Assembly: GCA_031460505.1 (NCBI GenBank)
Contig: JAVKTT010000001.1
Span: 186,001-250,000, forward strand
Source of the DNA: JAAYTL01 sp031460505
Lineage (GTDB): Bacteria > Bacillota > Clostridia > Tissierellales > Tissierellaceae
Direction of reading: 5' to 3'
Length of the DNA stretch: 64,000 nucleotides
Below are positions 1-8,524 of this stretch, piece after piece. The position numbers were made by a program, and so were the translations under genes. Under the pieces are notes generated by a model. It did not search any database. It was not told where the DNA came from and worked only from the letters and a program-made list of their open reading frames with translations. Numbering within the stretch: position 1 is the stretch's first letter; every line of letters begins with the position of its first letter.

Positions 1-1283
1 GATGTTTCCTTCATTTCGGATTTAGCAATCCCCATTGCTGTATACATTGCAAGTGCTAATGGTGGGGTCATACCTTCTAAGGAACCTGTAATGCCAGGGA
101 GCATAGCAGCTGCTAGTATAGGGTTAACACCTACTGCTGCCAAACCTGTAACGATCATTGAACCGAATATTGCAACCTGTGCAGATCCCGTTATAAACAT
201 TCCTAAGAATGTAGTAAGTACTGGGAAGAATATAGCTAACTGTGTCTTACTCATATTAAAACTAGCAATATAGTCACCTATCGCATGGCCAACTTTTGCT
301 TCGCCGAATAGTTCTGATAGGCAATAAGCGAAATAAACTGTTGCTGCTACAGGTACAATTTGTGAAATTCCTTTTTTAAATAATTTAAATAAATTCCCTG
401 GATTTAGCCCACCTATTCTTTTACGACTAATAACTAGAGCATAAATTGCAGCCACTCCCGGAGTAAACTGTATTACAGAACTAGACATTGCAGATGCACC
501 TTCAGCGCCAAGTCTACTAGTAAAGAATGTATCCTTTAATTGAAAATCTAAGAACAGTGGTAAAAATATTATAAGTGGAACAATTAATGCTTTCCATCCT
601 TCTCTAAAAGTCTCTCCAAGTTTTGGACGTTGTTCTTCAGGTACCGCTTCAACTTTGTAATATCTAATAAATCCATACAAAGTAATTACTCTTTGAATTA
701 CGAACCATATACCTACGCCCCATACAGCCATCCAAAATGTTGATAATGGATATACACCAGGGTATAGAGCATCTAATACTCCAAATGCTAAAAGTATGGT
801 TCCAGATGGTGGTATGGCTGGTCCTAATGAACTTGCTGACATCTCTGTAGTTGCTGCTAAATGCCTAGGGAACTTCGTATTAATCATAGCTGGAATAGTA
901 AAAACTCCTGTTGCCGCTACGTTCCCTGGTCCTGTTCCAGATAAGGCAGCCATAAATGTACTAGAAAATAATGAAACCCATCCAGCTCCACCTCTAAATC
1001 TTCCTACAATGGCTAATATAAAATCAATTACATATTTTACTACGTTTGTCTCACCAAAGATAAATGCTAAAGATAAAAATGCCACTATTGCATAGAACAA
1101 GGTGTTAGTGGATGGTTTAATAAGGTAGTGAAAAAATCTGTCAAATCGACCTAATGCTACTACCATTACCAAGAAACCAATGAACATAGCCTCATAAATC
1201 GGTCTCTTGTAAAATAAAAAGACAATAACGATGGTTATAAGTAGTACGAACATTAACATCAATTCTACTGGTATTCCTGTCAT
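1..1283 (-). CDS. TRAP-type transporter large permease (partial)
   Basis: Integral membrane protein of at least 427 residues, open at the left edge of the window, so the C-terminus is missing. Conceptual translation shows about a dozen hydrophobic segments and the glycine/proline pattern of DctM-like TRAP permeases: GTGPGNVAATGVFTIPAM near residue 115, then LGPAIPPSGT, and a matching second-half motif ending in a TPP sequence. In this family the large permease moves an organic acid with Na+ using an extracytoplasmic binding protein; those partners must lie left of the window. The ATG at 1283 follows a strong GGGGGG ribosome site near 1290-1296. Substrate cannot be read from the sequence; a related ion-transporter-superfamily carrier is the alternative. 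Confidence 0.72.
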   Translation of the reverse strand, partial: MTGIPVELMLMFVLLITIVIVFLFYKRPIYEAMFIGFLVMVVALGRFDRFFHYLIKPSTNTLFYAIVAFLSLAFIFGETNVVKYVIDFILAIVGRFRGGAGWVSLFSSTFMAALSGTGPGNVAATGVFTIPAMINTKFPRHLAATTEMSASSLGPAIPPSGTILLAFGVLDALYPGVYPLSTFWMAVWGVGIWFVIQRVITLYGFIRYYKVEAVPEEQRPKLGETFREGWKALIVPLIIFLPLFLDFQLKDTFFTSRLGAEGASAMSSSVIQFTPGVAAIYALVISRKRIGGLNPGNLFKLFKKGISQIVPVAATVYFAYCLSELFGEAKVGHAIGDYIASFNMSKTQLAIFFPVLTTFLGMFITGSAQVAIFGSMIVTGLAAVGVNPILAAAMLPGITGSLEGMTPPLALAMYTAMGIAKSEMKET

Positions 1284-1690
1284 ATGAATCCCCCCTTCAA
1301 ATTTTAAAAGTTAAATACTTTCAATTAAATATATTGCAAATTTTATGCCAAAGTTCTTAATTTTCAAATTACTCCTTTTTTAGGTTTGATAATTGGCTAA
1401 CTTAAATTTCAAATTGATGTATTATTATTGCGGTTGTGGAAAATATTTACATCTACCTAGAAATCAATGGATTTATTTGTAAATTAATTGGACAACAAAG
1501 TCATTTATAAAATTTATGTTATTCACAGCAAAAATATTCATTAAATATGAAACAGTACAGATAATAAAGAGCTTTATACCTTATTATTTATATAAATCTA
1601 AGACCAGCTGTATCATAATTAATCTTGATTTCTATTGAAATATAGGTTATTGTTTAAGTAAATATTTAAATAAACTATGGGGGGTATTAA
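1284..1690. other. Divergent intergenic region, 407 bp
   Basis: AT-rich spacer between the divergent permease and ATP-grasp genes. I see no ORF, RNA gene or strong palindrome. A weak plus-strand promoter candidate is TTGATT at 1625-1630, 17 bp spacer, TATTGT at 1648-1653, about 40 bp before the ATP-grasp start. This is a guess by eye only. Confidence 0.4.
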
Positions 1691-2671
1691 ATGAAGATAG
1701 CAATCTTAACCGATATGCCTAGGGAAAACCATTTCCATTTAGAAGAAGCTCACTTAGAAGATACGCAAAAGATGGAAACAGTAAGATCTATTAAAGAAAT
1801 CTTATCTAAAAAATATGTGTGTATTGATTTAGTAGTAGATGAAAACATAATGAATACTTTAAAGAATGAAAAAGTTGATTTAGTCTTTAATCTATGTAAT
1901 GGCATAAATGGCTTCAGTAAGTTGGCACAAATACCAGCAATGTTAGAATTTGCAAATATACCATATACAGGCTCTTCAATTCTTGGACATGCTCTTGCAA
2001 TTAATAAAATCCTATCCTCAACAGTGTTTAAATCAAAAAATATACCAACTCCTAATTATATATCAATTGATAGTATGAGTGACTTAGAAAGAACAGATAT
2101 GGAATTTCCTATTTTAGTTAAACCTAGTGATGAAGGTTCAAGTAGAGGAATTCATCAAGATAGTTTGGTATATAACAAGGAAGACCTAACAAAGAAGGTA
2201 AAGAATATTATAAATACTTACACTCCACCAATCATGTTAAATGAGTATATAGAAGGAAAAGAACTCTCGATAGGTATAGTTGGAAATAATGATGATATTA
2301 CCATACTCCCTATTCAAGAAATTGATATGTCAAACTTACCAGATGGTTTGCTTAAATTTTATAGCTTTGAAATCAAATCATATTATAAATCCCATACGCA
2401 ATATCATTTACCTGCTAGAATTACCCATGAAGAGAAAGAAAAAATTGAAAAGGCAGTCTTAAAAGCATATAAATCCTTATCATTAAAAGATTATGCAAGG
2501 GTTGATATAATTTTAAAGGATGGAATACCATATATACTTGAAATTAATTCACTACCAGGGCTTATGAAAAATAAAAGTTCATTATATAGAATGGCAGAAG
2601 CTTCAGAACTTGGTTATGAGGGATTAGTGTTTAAGATAGTCGATGCTGCTCTAAAAAGATATGGAATGTAA
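1691..2671 (+). CDS. D-alanine-D-alanine ligase-like ATP-grasp enzyme
   Basis: A 326-residue ATP-grasp ligase. The C-terminal half matches the D-Ala-D-Ala ligase type: ATP-binding lysine and glycine loop KPSDEGSSRG (residues 144-153), preceded by YTGSS (92-96), and the Mg-binding end EINSLPGLM (284-292) with Glu284 and Asn286. The N-terminal half lacks the usual GG-S-EHEVS start of true Ddl, so I would not name it ddl; it may ligate another amino acid or small peptide in the cytosol. It is monocistronic, with a GGGGGG ribosome site just before the ATG and a bidirectional terminator after the stop. No cell-wall genes adjoin it. Substrate unknown. Confidence 0.75.
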   Translation: MKIAILTDMPRENHFHLEEAHLEDTQKMETVRSIKEILSKKYVCIDLVVDENIMNTLKNEKVDLVFNLCNGINGFSKLAQIPAMLEFANIPYTGSSILGHALAINKILSSTVFKSKNIPTPNYISIDSMSDLERTDMEFPILVKPSDEGSSRGIHQDSLVYNKEDLTKKVKNIINTYTPPIMLNEYIEGKELSIGIVGNNDDITILPIQEIDMSNLPDGLLKFYSFEIKSYYKSHTQYHLPARITHEEKEKIEKAVLKAYKSLSLKDYARVDIILKDGIPYILEINSLPGLMKNKSSLYRMAEASELGYEGLVFKIVDAALKRYGM

Positions 2672-2724
2672 TTAATATAATAATCCTATGTACAAATCTA
2701 ATAATGCAATAAAACTACAAATCA

Positions 2725-2769
2725 AAACCTAATAACAGCTATTTGCTAGCTAATTATTAGGTTTATTTT
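2725..2769. terminator. Bidirectional intrinsic terminator
   Basis: Perfect 11-bp stem AAACCTAATAA (2725-2735) with TTATTAGGTTT (2754-2764), followed by ATTTTT on the plus strand and flanked by A-rich sequence serving the minus strand. It lies between the convergent ATP-grasp and serine hydrolase genes. Confidence 0.8.
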
Positions 2770-2770
2770 T

Positions 2771-4651
2771 CTAAATCTTATACAATTCTAGAATAATGAC
2801 TGTTAGTGACATTATAAATCCAGCACACATTGTCACAACATAGGACACTTTTTGCTTGCTACTAAATTTAAGTTTATTCCATCTATTAAAAAGCAATAAA
2901 GCATAGACTAATGGAATAACACCTAAAACAATGCTTGAAATGACATGAAGCCTAATAGTATCAGTTGTTCCATCCATTGAGAACATCAAGTTAGCAACTA
3001 ATATTATATTTACAAGTAATAGTAATATAGCAAGGCATAGTATTATTTGATACTTCTTAAATGAATCGTATGAAGGAGTCTTCTTTTTAATTTTGTATAA
3101 AAGAAATTTTATAAAACTACTTATAAGAATAACTATACTCCAAATTACAGCAATTATAAAAAATATGGTAATAATTACACAAGCCCAAGCATCAACATCT
3201 GCTTCTAATATATCTCCGTAGGGAGATGACATTATCTTTGTTCCTGCATTGTTTCCTAACCTTGTAAGGTAGTCAACTTCTAATTCCCCTACTCTTTGAG
3301 ATTCTACGAAGGTATTCGGAGCTATCTGTTTTAAATTTATTTCAGCCAAACCAAATAAGGGAGCTTCCAGATTACCGTCATCCACATTAATAAACATTCG
3401 TAAACCAAGTAATGTATACATTTTTCCAATGCCCTCACGGATTGTTCTAGCTGAAGAGTAAAGGCCTGCAAAACTTGTTGGATCCGTTCTTTCTCCTTGC
3501 ATTGCCATTTGACCTATCTGTCCAAATACCATTGGTGGTAATCCATAATTGTATACTGTTTCATTACCTTGATTAGTCATAATCACAATCCCCACACCAG
3601 ATATTGGGTCAAACATTAAGTTTGATGAATACATAATGGTATTCCCACCATGTCCAAGGGCTTGTACATTGAATTCTTGGGACCAAAAACCATGGTTAAT
3701 ATAGTCAATATCAGTACCTACATAACTTAAAGTAGGTGATAACATTTCATTTAATGTTTCGCTATTATTAAATAACTTCATCGCTCCATCACTATTTTGG
3801 ACTAAAGCTTTAGCAAATGTTAGAAAGTCATCAAGAGTACCTGCGGCTGATCCTGCAGGATAGATATTAATATAAAATAATCCATCCTCAATTGGTGATA
3901 GTTCTGTTGTATAACCTTGAGCCTCAAGTAACTTTGATTCTACCAACTTATTGTCTAAATAAATGGGTGACATAGAGCTATGCATCATATCTAATGGTTG
4001 AAATATATGTTCTTGAACGTATTGGTAAAAAGGCTGTCCACTAATGAGCTCCACAATATATCCTGCCAATGAGACACCCCAATTGGAGTAGGAGACCACT
4101 GAATTTGGTTCATAAATTTGATGAGGTTCTGTTGCTTTTAAGGCATCTTCCAGAGTCAACACACTATCAGCATCTGAGGCTAACATGTTAAAGACTGAAT
4201 CTTCCCAACCTGCATTATGGTTCATTAGGTTAAGCATTGTAATCGGCATGTCGTACTGCAATTTAGTCAAAAATCCCTCTGGTAAATATCCTCTAATATC
4301 AGCTTCAAGGACTAATTCTCCTTCTTCCCAAAGCTGCATCACACTTACCCATACAAGTAGTTTAGATACTGAACCCCACTCATATACTGTTTCATCATTA
4401 GCTAATATTTGATTCTCAATATTTGAAAATCCATAGATAGTTTCATATATTGTTTCATCTCCGCGAAATACAGCCAATGAAATAGATGCTGTTGTATCTT
4501 TATGCTCTTCTATATAGGACTTAATTTGATGTCCAATTTCAGTATCTAAAGTACCTGAAGGTAGTACCCCTTCAGATCCATAGGCATAAGCAGGATAATA
4601 TGTAAGACAAATAGCCATCACTAGAATAATCATAATTATTCGTTTCTTCAT
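2771..4651 (-). CDS. Membrane-anchored serine hydrolase, beta-lactamase/transpeptidase fold
   Basis: Secreted, membrane-tethered protein of the PF00144 (class C beta-lactamase-like) family, 626 residues from the chosen start. A signal segment occupies residues 1-25. The catalytic set is present: SVSK at 94-97 (nucleophile Ser94, Lys97), the Y188-S-N triad and HGG at 334-336. The last ~130 residues contain about four hydrophobic segments, so the catalytic domain faces outside with a C-terminal membrane anchor. The start at 4651 is preferred over the upstream in-frame ATG at 4672 because GGAGG sits 7 nt before it. Family members act as penicillin-binding-like peptidases or esterases; sequence alone does not say which. 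Single gene. Confidence 0.8.
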   Translation of the reverse strand: MKKRIIMIILVMAICLTYYPAYAYGSEGVLPSGTLDTEIGHQIKSYIEEHKDTTASISLAVFRGDETIYETIYGFSNIENQILANDETVYEWGSVSKLLVWVSVMQLWEEGELVLEADIRGYLPEGFLTKLQYDMPITMLNLMNHNAGWEDSVFNMLASDADSVLTLEDALKATEPHQIYEPNSVVSYSNWGVSLAGYIVELISGQPFYQYVQEHIFQPLDMMHSSMSPIYLDNKLVESKLLEAQGYTTELSPIEDGLFYINIYPAGSAAGTLDDFLTFAKALVQNSDGAMKLFNNSETLNEMLSPTLSYVGTDIDYINHGFWSQEFNVQALGHGGNTIMYSSNLMFDPISGVGIVIMTNQGNETVYNYGLPPMVFGQIGQMAMQGERTDPTSFAGLYSSARTIREGIGKMYTLLGLRMFINVDDGNLEAPLFGLAEINLKQIAPNTFVESQRVGELEVDYLTRLGNNAGTKIMSSPYGDILEADVDAWACVIITIFFIIAVIWSIVILISSFIKFLLYKIKKKTPSYDSFKKYQIILCLAILLLLVNIILVANLMFSMDGTTDTIRLHVISSIVLGVIPLVYALLLFNRWNKLKFSSKQKVSYVVTMCAGFIMSLTVIILELYKI

Positions 4652-4810
4652 AAGACAATCCTCCATAATCATTGAATTTATGATTATACAAACTCATATC
4701 GATTGTTTAAATCCATATTACATATTATATAGTAAATTTATTCCAATATGATATAAAAGATTTGTAAATTTCTTTCTTATCTCTTGTAAGTTTTTAAACT
4801 AGGAAAGTTA

Positions 4811-4836
4811 ATTAGCCAGCCAACAAATAGGTACAT
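4811..4836. repeat. Left half of palindrome interrupted by the insertion sequence
   Basis: ATTAGCCAGCCAACA (4811-4825) is the exact reverse complement of TGTTGGCTGGCTAAT at 6567-6581 on the far side of the insertion. With the element and one 3-bp CAT duplication removed they form a 15-bp stem with a 10-nt loop. The two arms now lie about 1.74 kb apart. Confidence 0.85.
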
Positions 4837-4904
4837 TGATATGCTCCCCTTGTAGTAGACAGTTAAAATAATAAAACTGTTTACTACAAGGAGGAGTATT
4901 TTTT

Positions 4905-5588
4905 ATGGGACAAAAAAGTAAATTTACAACAGATGAAAAACTTGAATATGTTCATAGGTGTATAAGAGGAGAGGATTCCGTTAATCATGTAGCGAGACTA
5001 ATAGGTGTTAGTTATACAACTTTAGCGAGATGGATTCGTAACTATGAATCATTAGGTATAGATGGTTTAAATAACAGCCCTAAAAATAGATCCTATTCTG
5101 AAGAGGTTAAAAATATGGCTGTAAGGGATTATCTTAATGGAGAAGGGTCCTTATCTGATATATGTAAAAAATATGGGATTAAATCAAATAAACAGTTGCG
5201 AAACTGGATTTTAAAGTATAATGGTCATGAGAAACTAAAATCTTCTGGAACAGGAGGAACTAAAATCATGACTAAAGGACAAAAAACGACTTATGAAGAG
5301 CGAGTTGATATAGTTATATATTGTTTAGAGCATCAAAATAACTATGCTGAAACGGCAGAACATTTCCAAGTATCATATCAGCAGGTATATTCTTGGGTAG
5401 GAAAATATAAAAAAGGTGGAGTTGAAGCCCTTCAGGATAATCGAGGTAGAAGAAAGTCTATAGAAGAAATGTCCGAGTTAGAGAAATTAAAAGCAGAAAA
5501 TAAATTATTGCAGGCAGAGAATAAAAGGAAGCAGATGGAGCTTGATTTTCTAAAAAAGCTCCAGGAGATAGAAAGGGGGCGATATTAA
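4905..5588 (+). CDS. IS3-family transposase OrfA
   Basis: DNA-binding subunit, 227 residues, longer than the usual ~100-residue OrfA because it has two helix-turn-helix units (about residues 10-60 and 120-175), followed by a leucine-zipper-like helix near the C-terminus. It starts 10 nt after AAGGAGG. The slippery heptamer A AAA AAG at 5552-5558 precedes the stop by 30 nt; a -1 shift there enters the OrfB frame and yields the OrfAB transposase, as is known for IS3 elements. OrfA alone in this family modulates transposition. No interruption is visible. Confidence 0.88.
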   Translation: MGQKSKFTTDEKLEYVHRCIRGEDSVNHVARLIGVSYTTLARWIRNYESLGIDGLNNSPKNRSYSEEVKNMAVRDYLNGEGSLSDICKKYGIKSNKQLRNWILKYNGHEKLKSSGTGGTKIMTKGQKTTYEERVDIVIYCLEHQNNYAETAEHFQVSYQQVYSWVGKYKKGGVEALQDNRGRRKSIEEMSELEKLKAENKLLQAENKRKQMELDFLKKLQEIERGRY

Positions 5589-6478
5589 GTCAGGTAAGAT
5601 ATGAGAGTATATATCTAGCAATACGTGATTTACATGATACTAAAAAATATCCAATAACAGAATTATGTAAATTATCAGGAATACAAAGATCATCTTACTA
5701 CAAATGGATTAATAGAAAAGAAAGTACTAATGAGAAGTTTAATAAAGAACTACTCCCACTAATTAAAGATGCCTATGAGGAAAGAAATGGAATACTAGGC
5801 TATAGACAAATGACAATTAAACTTAATCGTGAACATGATTTAAAAGTTAATCATAAAAGAATTTATCGCCTAATGGATATATTAAAACTAAAATCGGTAT
5901 GCCGTAGAAAGAGACGGAATTACATTAAATCAACTCCTGAAATTACAGCTGATAACATACTTAATCGAGATTTTAAATCGGATAAATTTGGTGAGAAATG
6001 GCTTACAGATGTAACAGAAATGAAGTATGGGACTGGAGGTAAAGCATACCTTAGCGCCATATTAGACCTTGCAGATAAAAGTATTGTATCTTTTGTATTA
6101 GGACATTCAAATAATAACAATCTAGTATTTGAGACCTTTGATATCGCACATCATAATCATCCAAATAGCAGACCAATTTTTCATAGTGACAGGGGATATC
6201 AATACACAAGTAGGGTATTTAAAAAGAAGCTGGATGAAGCAGGTATGATACAAAGCATGTCCAGAGTATCACGATGCATTGATAATGGACCTATGGAAGC
6301 ATTTTGGGGTATGTTAAAGTCAGAAATGTACTATCTTAAAAAGTTTAACACATATACTGAGTTAGAATCTGCTGTTTTGGAATATATAAATTATTACAAC
6401 AATCACAGGTATCAGAAACGACTAAAGTGCATGAGCCCACTAGAATATAGGCATCATATATTGGAGTTAGTTGCGTAA
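5552..6478 (+). CDS. IS3-family transposase OrfB (DDE domain, frameshift-fused)
   Basis: Catalytic part of the transposase, in the -1 frame relative to OrfA and open from the slippery site A AAA AAG at 5552-5558. An HTH_21-type segment at the N-terminus (IQRSSYYKW) is followed by the rve/integrase core with all three acidic residues: Asp in WLTDVTE, Asp in FHSDRGYQY, Glu in GPMEAFWGMLKSE. The C-terminal YYNNHRYQKRL and SPLEYR are family hallmarks. The first ATG in frame is only at 5810, inside the conserved domain, so frameshifting or a non-ATG start near 5582 (after AAGGGGG) is required. It ends 86 bp before the right terminal repeat end. Confidence 0.88.
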   Translation, partial: KKAPGDRKGAILSQVRYESIYLAIRDLHDTKKYPITELCKLSGIQRSSYYKWINRKESTNEKFNKELLPLIKDAYEERNGILGYRQMTIKLNREHDLKVNHKRIYRLMDILKLKSVCRRKRRNYIKSTPEITADNILNRDFKSDKFGEKWLTDVTEMKYGTGGKAYLSAILDLADKSIVSFVLGHSNNNNLVFETFDIAHHNHPNSRPIFHSDRGYQYTSRVFKKKLDEAGMIQSMSRVSRCIDNGPMEAFWGMLKSEMYYLKKFNTYTELESAVLEYINYYNNHRYQKRLKCMSPLEYRHHILELVA

Positions 6479-6566
6479 AATAAAATTACGCCAATCATCG
6501 GATTATGATTGGCGCACAAAGTTTTTTTATTATTTCCACTGTCTACTTGACAGGGGCATGTTCACA

Positions 6567-6581
6567 TGTTGGCTGGCTAAT
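6567..6581. repeat. Right half of palindrome interrupted by the insertion sequence
   Basis: TGTTGGCTGGCTAAT, reverse complement of 4811-4825. It lies 5 bp past the stop of the PII-like gene on the minus strand, so the intact palindrome was probably that operon's terminator, with a weak T-tract on either side. Confidence 0.8.
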
Positions 6582-6585
6582 CTAT

Positions 6586-6945
6586 TTATTCCTTAAATTT
6601 CATAGGATAAGTTTTCCCAATTGGAATTGTAAACATAAATCCTACATTCGAGCTGTTGATTTCACCTACTATATCTTGAACAACAGCTACAGCTTTTTCA
6701 ACTAAAGCTTCATTTTCAAGAACAGTAAAAATTGTTTTATTATATGGTAGAGAATCTTCTAACATTGATTTTAAATAACCAAATAGGGGAACACTTTTAT
6801 TACTATTATTTACGATAAAACTTGCCATTCCCTGGCTATCTAAAACTGTAGCTCCACTAACTCCTACATCTACAAATCCTTCAAGAATATCATTTAAATA
6901 ATCAACTTCGTTTAATACTATAAATAGTACTTGAATATTATCCAC
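6586..6945 (-). CDS. PII-like small regulatory protein
   Basis: A 119-residue protein with the look of a PII (GlnB)-fold trimer subunit: an N-terminal beta strand QVLFIVLNEVDYLNDILEGF, a G-SGATVLDSQG segment and a long variable loop, then a second beta-alpha-beta unit. The conserved uridylylation/T-loop tyrosine motif of GlnB is absent, so it is not a classic nitrogen sensor. It starts at GTG 21 bp after the antiporter gene and shares its transcript. By analogy with PII-like proteins encoded beside transporters, it may bind a nucleotide and gate the antiporter (inference). The IS element has broken the palindrome just after its stop. Confidence 0.62.
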   Translation of the reverse strand: MDNIQVLFIVLNEVDYLNDILEGFVDVGVSGATVLDSQGMASFIVNNSNKSVPLFGYLKSMLEDSLPYNKTIFTVLENEALVEKAVAVVQDIVGEINSSNVGFMFTIPIGKTYPMKFKE

Positions 6946-6966
6946 CTTCCTTCCGAAAGAGTTTTA

Positions 6967-8190
6967 CTATATCACTTCTACTTCTTCTGTTTTATTTATC
7001 TTAATGTGTTCTTTATTATATGCTCCGTCAATTTCTCCAGCTTTTTGTATAGCAATTTTAGCAAATATTGGCCCAGATACTTCATAGATAAGTACACTAA
7101 ACATAATAATCGTACTAATAGCCATAGCGTATTCAGGCAATTGTTGACGTACCAATACAATAAGTCCAATAGAAATACCACCTTGAGGAAGTAATGCTAA
7201 ACCTAAGTACTTGGTAACAACTTCATCAGCTTTAACCATCTTTGCTCCAAACCAGGCTCCAATTCCCTTGCCGCCTGCCCTTGCCAAGATGTAAGCTAAT
7301 CCCATTAATCCTACTTTAGATAGTATACTTAAGTCAAGACTTGCGCCAGCTAGTGTAAAAAACAATACATAAACAGGTGATGAAAAATCTGAAACCGAAT
7401 CAAATACTCTCTTTGATTTCTGTAACATATTAACTAAAGTTGTGCCCATCACTATATTAGTTAGTAAAGGAGAAAATCCCCAAACAGTTGCTAAACCTGT
7501 AGCGATTCCAATTGCAGCCAAAGACATCACCTGCAATTCATCTTTAGTATTGGACTTTTTAGCAACAAAAGAAAGTAAAATACCTAATCCTAATCCTAAT
7601 AGCATTGAACCTCCAATTTCTATAAAAGGTCCACTTAACATTTCATACAAAGAAACATCCTGGTTACCAATTGATAGCTTTGCTAGTGACATTGCTATTC
7701 CAAAAGCAATAATTCCAAATACATCATCTAAAGCTACTACAGGCAAGATCGTTTTTGTTAAAGGTCCCTTTGCATTAAACTGTTTTATTACTAACAATGT
7801 TGCAGCAGGTGCTGTAGCTGCTGACATAGATGCTATCACAATACTGAACGCAAATGGTTGTTTAAATACAAAAAACATAATACTAAATACTAAACCAATA
7901 GCTCCTACAACTTCTGCAAGAGTTATGATCACAATTGATTTTCCTAGCTTCATCATATCCTTTATAATAAATTCACTACCTATACTAAAGGCTATAATGG
8001 CTAATGCTAACTCACTAATTATTGAAAAAGTATCAATATCTGCTGCACTAACATATTTTGTAAATGAAGGTCCTAAAAATAACCCTGCTACCAAATATCC
8101 AGATACATTTGGAAGCTTAAACAATCGTGCAATCTTACCTCCTATGGCACCTACAACTAAAACAATACTAATTTTCAAAAGCAAATTCAA
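6967..8190 (-). CDS. Cation:proton antiporter, CPA2/Kef type
   Basis: Polytopic membrane protein of 407 residues from the chosen start, covering the Na_H_Exchanger domain only (no C-terminal TrkA-N). Typical features are GGKIARLFKLPNVSGYLVAG at the N-terminus and a conserved acidic VVALDDVFGI motif in the ion-binding helix pair. The longer in-frame ATG at 8211 would put GGAGG inside the coding region; TTG at 8190 lies 9 nt after that GGAGG and is preferred. It is co-transcribed with the PII-like gene from a promoter and c-di-AMP riboswitch. The predicted role is K+ or Na+/H+ exchange at the membrane; the ion is not decidable here. Confidence 0.82.
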   Translation of the reverse strand: MNLLLKISIVLVVGAIGGKIARLFKLPNVSGYLVAGLFLGPSFTKYVSAADIDTFSIISELALAIIAFSIGSEFIIKDMMKLGKSIVIITLAEVVGAIGLVFSIMFFVFKQPFAFSIVIASMSAATAPAATLLVIKQFNAKGPLTKTILPVVALDDVFGIIAFGIAMSLAKLSIGNQDVSLYEMLSGPFIEIGGSMLLGLGLGILLSFVAKKSNTKDELQVMSLAAIGIATGLATVWGFSPLLTNIVMGTTLVNMLQKSKRVFDSVSDFSSPVYVLFFTLAGASLDLSILSKVGLMGLAYILARAGGKGIGAWFGAKMVKADEVVTKYLGLALLPQGGISIGLIVLVRQQLPEYAMAISTIIMFSVLIYEVSGPIFAKIAIQKAGEIDGAYNKEHIKINKTEEVEVI

Positions 8191-8250
8191 ATCTTTATAC
8201 CTCCGCATCATAATATTTACACATTATGACTATAGTTGGCCTTTCAGTCC

Positions 8251-8299
8251 AAATAAAGAAAGCGCATCAACTAGCTCAAATGAGCTTCGTCATACGCTT
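8251..8299 (-). terminator. Riboswitch expression-platform terminator
   Basis: On the minus strand a long imperfect stem with arms AAGCG...AGCTCA and TGAGCT...CGCTT (8260-8299) is followed by TCTTTATTT. It lies between the aptamer and the antiporter start, so termination before the gene is the likely control point. Confidence 0.7.
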
Positions 8300-8302
8300 G
8301 GT

Positions 8303-8412
8303 GTTCTCCTATGAGGTTAGCTGTCGGGTTAGGGCTCCCAAGTCGCCCTTCTAACAATTTAGATTCACCCCTTCAATTGGGTCCCCCACTTCTTTCACGA
8401 TATTCGGAGTTG
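8303..8412 (-). promoter_or_regulatory. c-di-AMP (ydaO/yuaA) riboswitch aptamer
   Basis: Reading the minus strand, the conserved blocks occur in order: ACTCCGAATA, GGGGGACCCA, GGGGTGAATC, AGGGCGAC, CCCGACAGCTAACCTC and a closing GGAG that pairs with CTCC at the 5' end. This matches the ydaO-yuaA class, which binds cyclic di-AMP and usually turns expression off. The aptamer begins at the predicted transcription start and is followed by a terminator, as expected for transcriptional control of the antiporter operon. Confidence 0.9.
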
Positions 8413-8419
8413 CATTCTA

Positions 8420-8448
8420 ATAATAGCACAGTTGCACTTTGTTGTCAA
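8420..8448 (-). promoter_or_regulatory. Sigma-A promoter of antiporter operon
   Basis: Minus strand TTGACA (8448-8443), 17-bp spacer, TATTAT (8425-8420). The start predicted near 8413 coincides with the 5' end of the riboswitch aptamer. Confidence 0.85.
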
Positions 8449-8451
8449 AAG

Positions 8452-8506
8452 AAAACCTCTAAATTCAACAGATTATTATCTGTAAATTTAGAGGGGTTTT
8501 ATTTTT
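8452..8506. terminator. Terminator after metal chaperone gene
   Basis: Arms CCTCTAAATT (8456-8465) and AATTTAGAGG (8485-8494) with an inner ACAGAT/ATCTGT stem. T-rich tails follow on both strands, TTTTCTTTT on the minus strand after the chaperone gene. Confidence 0.8.
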
Positions 8507-8524
8507 AAGGGGAACTGCTTTTAT

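Larger units (their letters stand above)
4837..6564 (+). mobile_element. IS3-family insertion sequence (IS150-like group)
   Basis: A 1728-bp element. Its ends align without gaps as terminal inverted repeats: both start TGA, share CCC at positions 10-12, and then AGTAGACAGT and an AAATAATAAAA tract. The left end is at 4837 and the right end at 6564. A 3-bp CAT duplication (4834-4836 and 6565-6567) flanks it, as expected for this family. It carries OrfA and OrfB joined by a -1 frameshift. Both reading frames are open and the DDE residues are present, so it looks functional. A decayed relative lies at 19150-19282. Confidence 0.88.

Noticed and set aside
7442..8314. Long plus-strand frame of 290 codons
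   Set aside because: Antisense shadow of the antiporter and riboswitch; no ribosome site and unnatural composition.
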